Source: Halictus rubicundus
Taxonomy: Eukaryota; Arthropoda; Insecta; Hymenoptera; Halictidae
Assembly (NCBI RefSeq): GCF_050948215.1
Contig: NW_027488594.1
Coordinates: forward strand, 248,001-312,000
Reading direction: 5' to 3'
DNA: 64,000 bases
A program made the position numbers and the translations under genes. The notes under the pieces were generated by a model, which made no database searches, was not told the origin of the DNA, and was given only the letters and a program-made list of their open reading frames with translations. Each line of letters opens with the position of its first letter. Positions within the stretch are counted from its first letter, which is position 1. This document shows positions 61,001 through 64,000 of this stretch, in pieces.

Positions 61001-64000
61001 ACAACATAGGATAGGATACAGGATAGGATAGGATATAGGATAGAATCGGATAGAGGATAGGATAGGATAGAGGATAGGATATGATAGAGTATAGGATATA
61101 GGATTGGATAGGATAGAGGATAGGATACGATAGAGTATAGGATAGTATAGAGGAAAGGATAGGATAGAGGATAGGATAGGATAGAGGATAGGATAGGATA
61201 GGATTGAGGATAGGATAGGATAAGAGGATAGGATAGGATAGGATAGAGGATATGATAGGATAGAGGATAGGATAGGATAGAGGATAGGATAGGATGGAGT
61301 ATAGGATAGGATAGAGCATAAGATAGGATAGTGGAAAGGATAGGACAGAGAATATTATAGGATAGAGGATAGGATAAGATAGAGTATAGAATAGGATAGA
61401 TGATATTATAGGTAAGAGGATAGGATATGATAGAGGATACGATATTATAGAGGATAGGATAGGATAGAGGATCGGATAGGATAGATGATTGGATAGGATA
61501 GAGGATAGGATAGGGTAGAGGATAGTATAGGATAGAGGATAGGATAGGATAGAGTATAGAATAGGATAGATGATAGGATAGGATAGGATAGAGAATAGGA
61601 TAGGATATATGATATTATAGGATAGAGCAAGGATAGGGCAGAGGATGCGATATTATAGAGAATAGGATAGGATAGCGGAAAGGATAGGATAGAGGATAGG
61701 ATAGGATAGAGGATAGGATAGGATAAAGGATAGGATAGGATAAAGGATAGGATAGGATAGAGGATAGGATAGGATAGAGGATAGGATAGGATAGAGGATA
61801 GCATAGGATACAGGATAGGATAGGATAGAGGATACGATATAGGATTGGATAGGATAGAGAATAGGATACGATAGAGGATAGGATAGGATTGGATAGAGAA
61901 TAGGATGGGATAGAGGATAGGATAGGATAGAGGATAGGATAGGATAGAGGATGGGATAGGATAGAGGATAGGGTAGGATAGAGGATAGAATAGGATAGAG
62001 GATAGGATAGGATAGAGGATAGGATAGGACATAGTATACGATATAGGATTGGATAGGATAGAGAATAGGATACGATAGAGAATAGGATAGGATTGGATAG
62101 AGAATAGGATGGGATAGAGGATAGGATAGGATAGAGGATAGGATAGGATAGAGGATGGGATAGGATAGAGGATAGGATAAAATAGAGGATAGGATAGGAT
62201 GGAGGATAGGATAGGATAGAGGATAGGATAGGATAGAGGATAGGATAATATATAGGATACGATATAGGATTGGATAGGATAGAGAATAGGATACGATAGA
62301 GAATAGGATAGGATTGGATAGAGAATAGGATGGGATAGAGGATAGGATAGGATAGAGGATAGGATAGGATAGAGGATGGGATACGATAGAGGATAGGATA
62401 GGATAGAGGATAGGATAGGATAGAGGATAGGATAGGATAGAGGATAGGATAGGATAGAGAATAGGATAGGATTGGATAGAGAATAGGATGGGATAGAGGA
62501 TAGGATAGGATAGAGGATAGGATAGGATAGAGGATGGGATACGATAGAGGATAGGATAGGATAGAGGATAGGATAGGATAGAGGATAGGATAGGATAGAG
62601 GATAGGATAGGATAGAGGATAGGATAGGGTAGAGGATAGGATAGGATACAGGATAGGATAGGATAGAGGATAGGCTAGGATAGAGGATAGGATAGGATAG
62701 AGGATAGGATAGGATAGAGGATGGGATAGGATAGAGGATAGGATAGGATAGAGGATAGGCTAGGATAGAGGATAAGATAGGATAGAGGATAGGATAGGAT
62801 AGAGGATGGGATAGGATAGAGGATAGGATAGGATAGAGGATAGGATAGGATAGAGGATAGGATAGGATAGAGGATAGGATAGGATACAACATAGTATAGG
62901 ATACAGGATAGGATAGGATAGAGGATAGGATCGGATAGAGGATAGGATAGGATAGAGGATAGGATATGATATAGTATAGGATATAGGATTGGATAGGATA
63001 GAGGATAGGATACGATAGAGTATAGGATAGTATAGAGGAAAGGATAGGATAGAGGATAGGATAGGATAGAGGATAGGATAGGATAGGATAGAGGATAGGA
63101 TAGGATAAGAGGATAGGATAGGATAGGATAGAGGATAGGATAGGATAGGATAGGATAGAGGATAGGATAGGATAGAGGATAGGATAGGATACAGGATAGG
63201 ATAGGATAGAGTATAGGATAGGATAGAGTATAGGTTATAGGATTGGCTAGGATAGAGGATACGATAAGATAGAGTATAGAATAGGATAGATGATATTATA
63301 GGTAAGAGGATAGGATATGATAGAGGATAGGATAGTATAGAGGATAGGATAGGATAGAGGATAGGATAGGGTAGAGGACAGGATAGAGGATAGGATAGGG
63401 GATTGGATAGGATAGAAGATAGGAGACGATAGTGGATAGGATAGGATAGAGGATAGGATAGGATAGAGAATAGGATAGAGTATAGGTTATAGGATTGGAT
63501 AGGGTAGAGGATAGGATACGACAGAGGATAGGGTAGGATTGAGGATAGGATAGGAAAGAGGATAGGATAGGATAGAGGATAGGATAGGATAGAGGATAGG
63601 ATAGGTTAGGGGATAGGATAGGATAGAGGATAGGATAGGATAGAGGATAGGATAGGATAAGAGGATAGGATAGGATAGAGGATAGGATAGGATAGCGGAA
63701 AGGATTTGATAGAGGATAGGATAGGATAGAGGATAGGATAGGATAAAGGATAGGATAGGATAGAGGATAGGATAGGATAGAGGATAGGATAGGATACAGG
63801 ATAGGATAGGATAGAGGATAGGATAGTATAGAGGATACGATATACGATTGGATAGGGTAGAGAATAGGATACGATAGAGGATAGTATAGGATTGGATAGA
63901 GAATAGGATCGGATAGAGGATAGGATAGGATAGAGGATAGGATAGGATAGAGGATAGGATAGGATAGGATAGGATAGAGGATAGGATAGGATAGAGGATA
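55000..64000 (+). repeat. About 6.0-kb higher-order repeat, one and a half copies
   Basis: GAATCGG at 55141 and 61043, CAACGTAGG at 55083 and 60985, and GGATAGGGCA at 55729 and 61631 are 5902 bp apart. From about 56400 the offset is 6060 bp; for example the bases from 57241 match those from 63301 apart from single changes. The 158-bp step comes from a local duplication at about 62300-62460. The copies diverge by a 34-bp length change near 63825, and the window ends inside the second copy. Confidence 0.82.

Larger units (their letters stand above)
35392..64000 (+). repeat. GGATA-family satellite array, right block
   Basis: This continues the same satellite on the other side of the LINE, with the same 17-bp basic unit and strand orientation. 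Its higher-order marker variants are partly different from most of the left block: CAACATAGG or CAACGTAGG, AGAGCATAAG, AGAGCAAGG, GGCTAGG, GATGATGATAG and AGGGCAGAGGATGCG. These recur as long tandem blocks (1608 bp, about 6.4 kb, about 6.0 kb). No gene, RNA or second mobile element was seen. The array runs off the end of the window, so its full length is unknown. Confidence 0.97.

Overview
The window is almost entirely one satellite DNA array, interrupted once by a nearly complete non-LTR retrotransposon (LINE). Nothing bacterial is present: no operons, RNA genes, CRISPR array or single-copy host gene. The host is an animal. The LINE's lysine/arginine/glutamate-rich proteins, and the wording of its reverse transcriptase (GVRQGCPLS, YADDLVLL, KYLGYIF, AYGVEIWGW), match what I recall of LINEs in ants and other Hymenoptera. 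That placement is from recall, not from a search.

Layout: (1) 1-30466 is satellite. (2) 30467-35391 is the LINE, on the minus strand. (3) 35392-64000 is satellite again. The basic unit is 17 bp, GAGGATAGGATAGGATA on the plus strand, itself built from GGATA pentamers. Variant monomers make up longer units that are tandemly duplicated at several scales: about 0.57, 1.0, 1.11, 1.135, 1.6, 3.04, 6.0 and 6.4 kb. Sequence up to about 29 kb and sequence after it use partly different sets of variant monomers, so two higher-order families meet about 1.5 kb before the LINE. The minus strand of the satellite has no stop codons in the basic unit. It therefore produces many long open frames (up to 887 codons) encoding a 17-residue repeat, which I do not regard as genes.

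The LINE is about 4.9 kb: a 335-nt 5' UTR without any ATG, ORF1 (coiled coil plus RRM-like RNA-binding domain), ORF2 (APE-type endonuclease, reverse transcriptase, C-terminal CCHC knuckle), a short 3' UTR and a TACA-repeat tail. All recognisable catalytic residues of both enzymes are present. ORF2 is split between two frames (endonuclease and RT), and its 5' part overlaps ORF1 with no usable ATG. The insertion has a perfect 16-bp target-site duplication. Six paralogous copies of the same satellite site, right of the element, lack the insertion, which confirms the duplication and shows that the LINE arrived after those copies formed or was not carried into them. In the usual LINE cycle, ORF1p packages the RNA, the endonuclease nicks the target and the RT copies the RNA at the nick. 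Here the nick fell between GGAT and AGAG, a sequence found in almost every satellite monomer.
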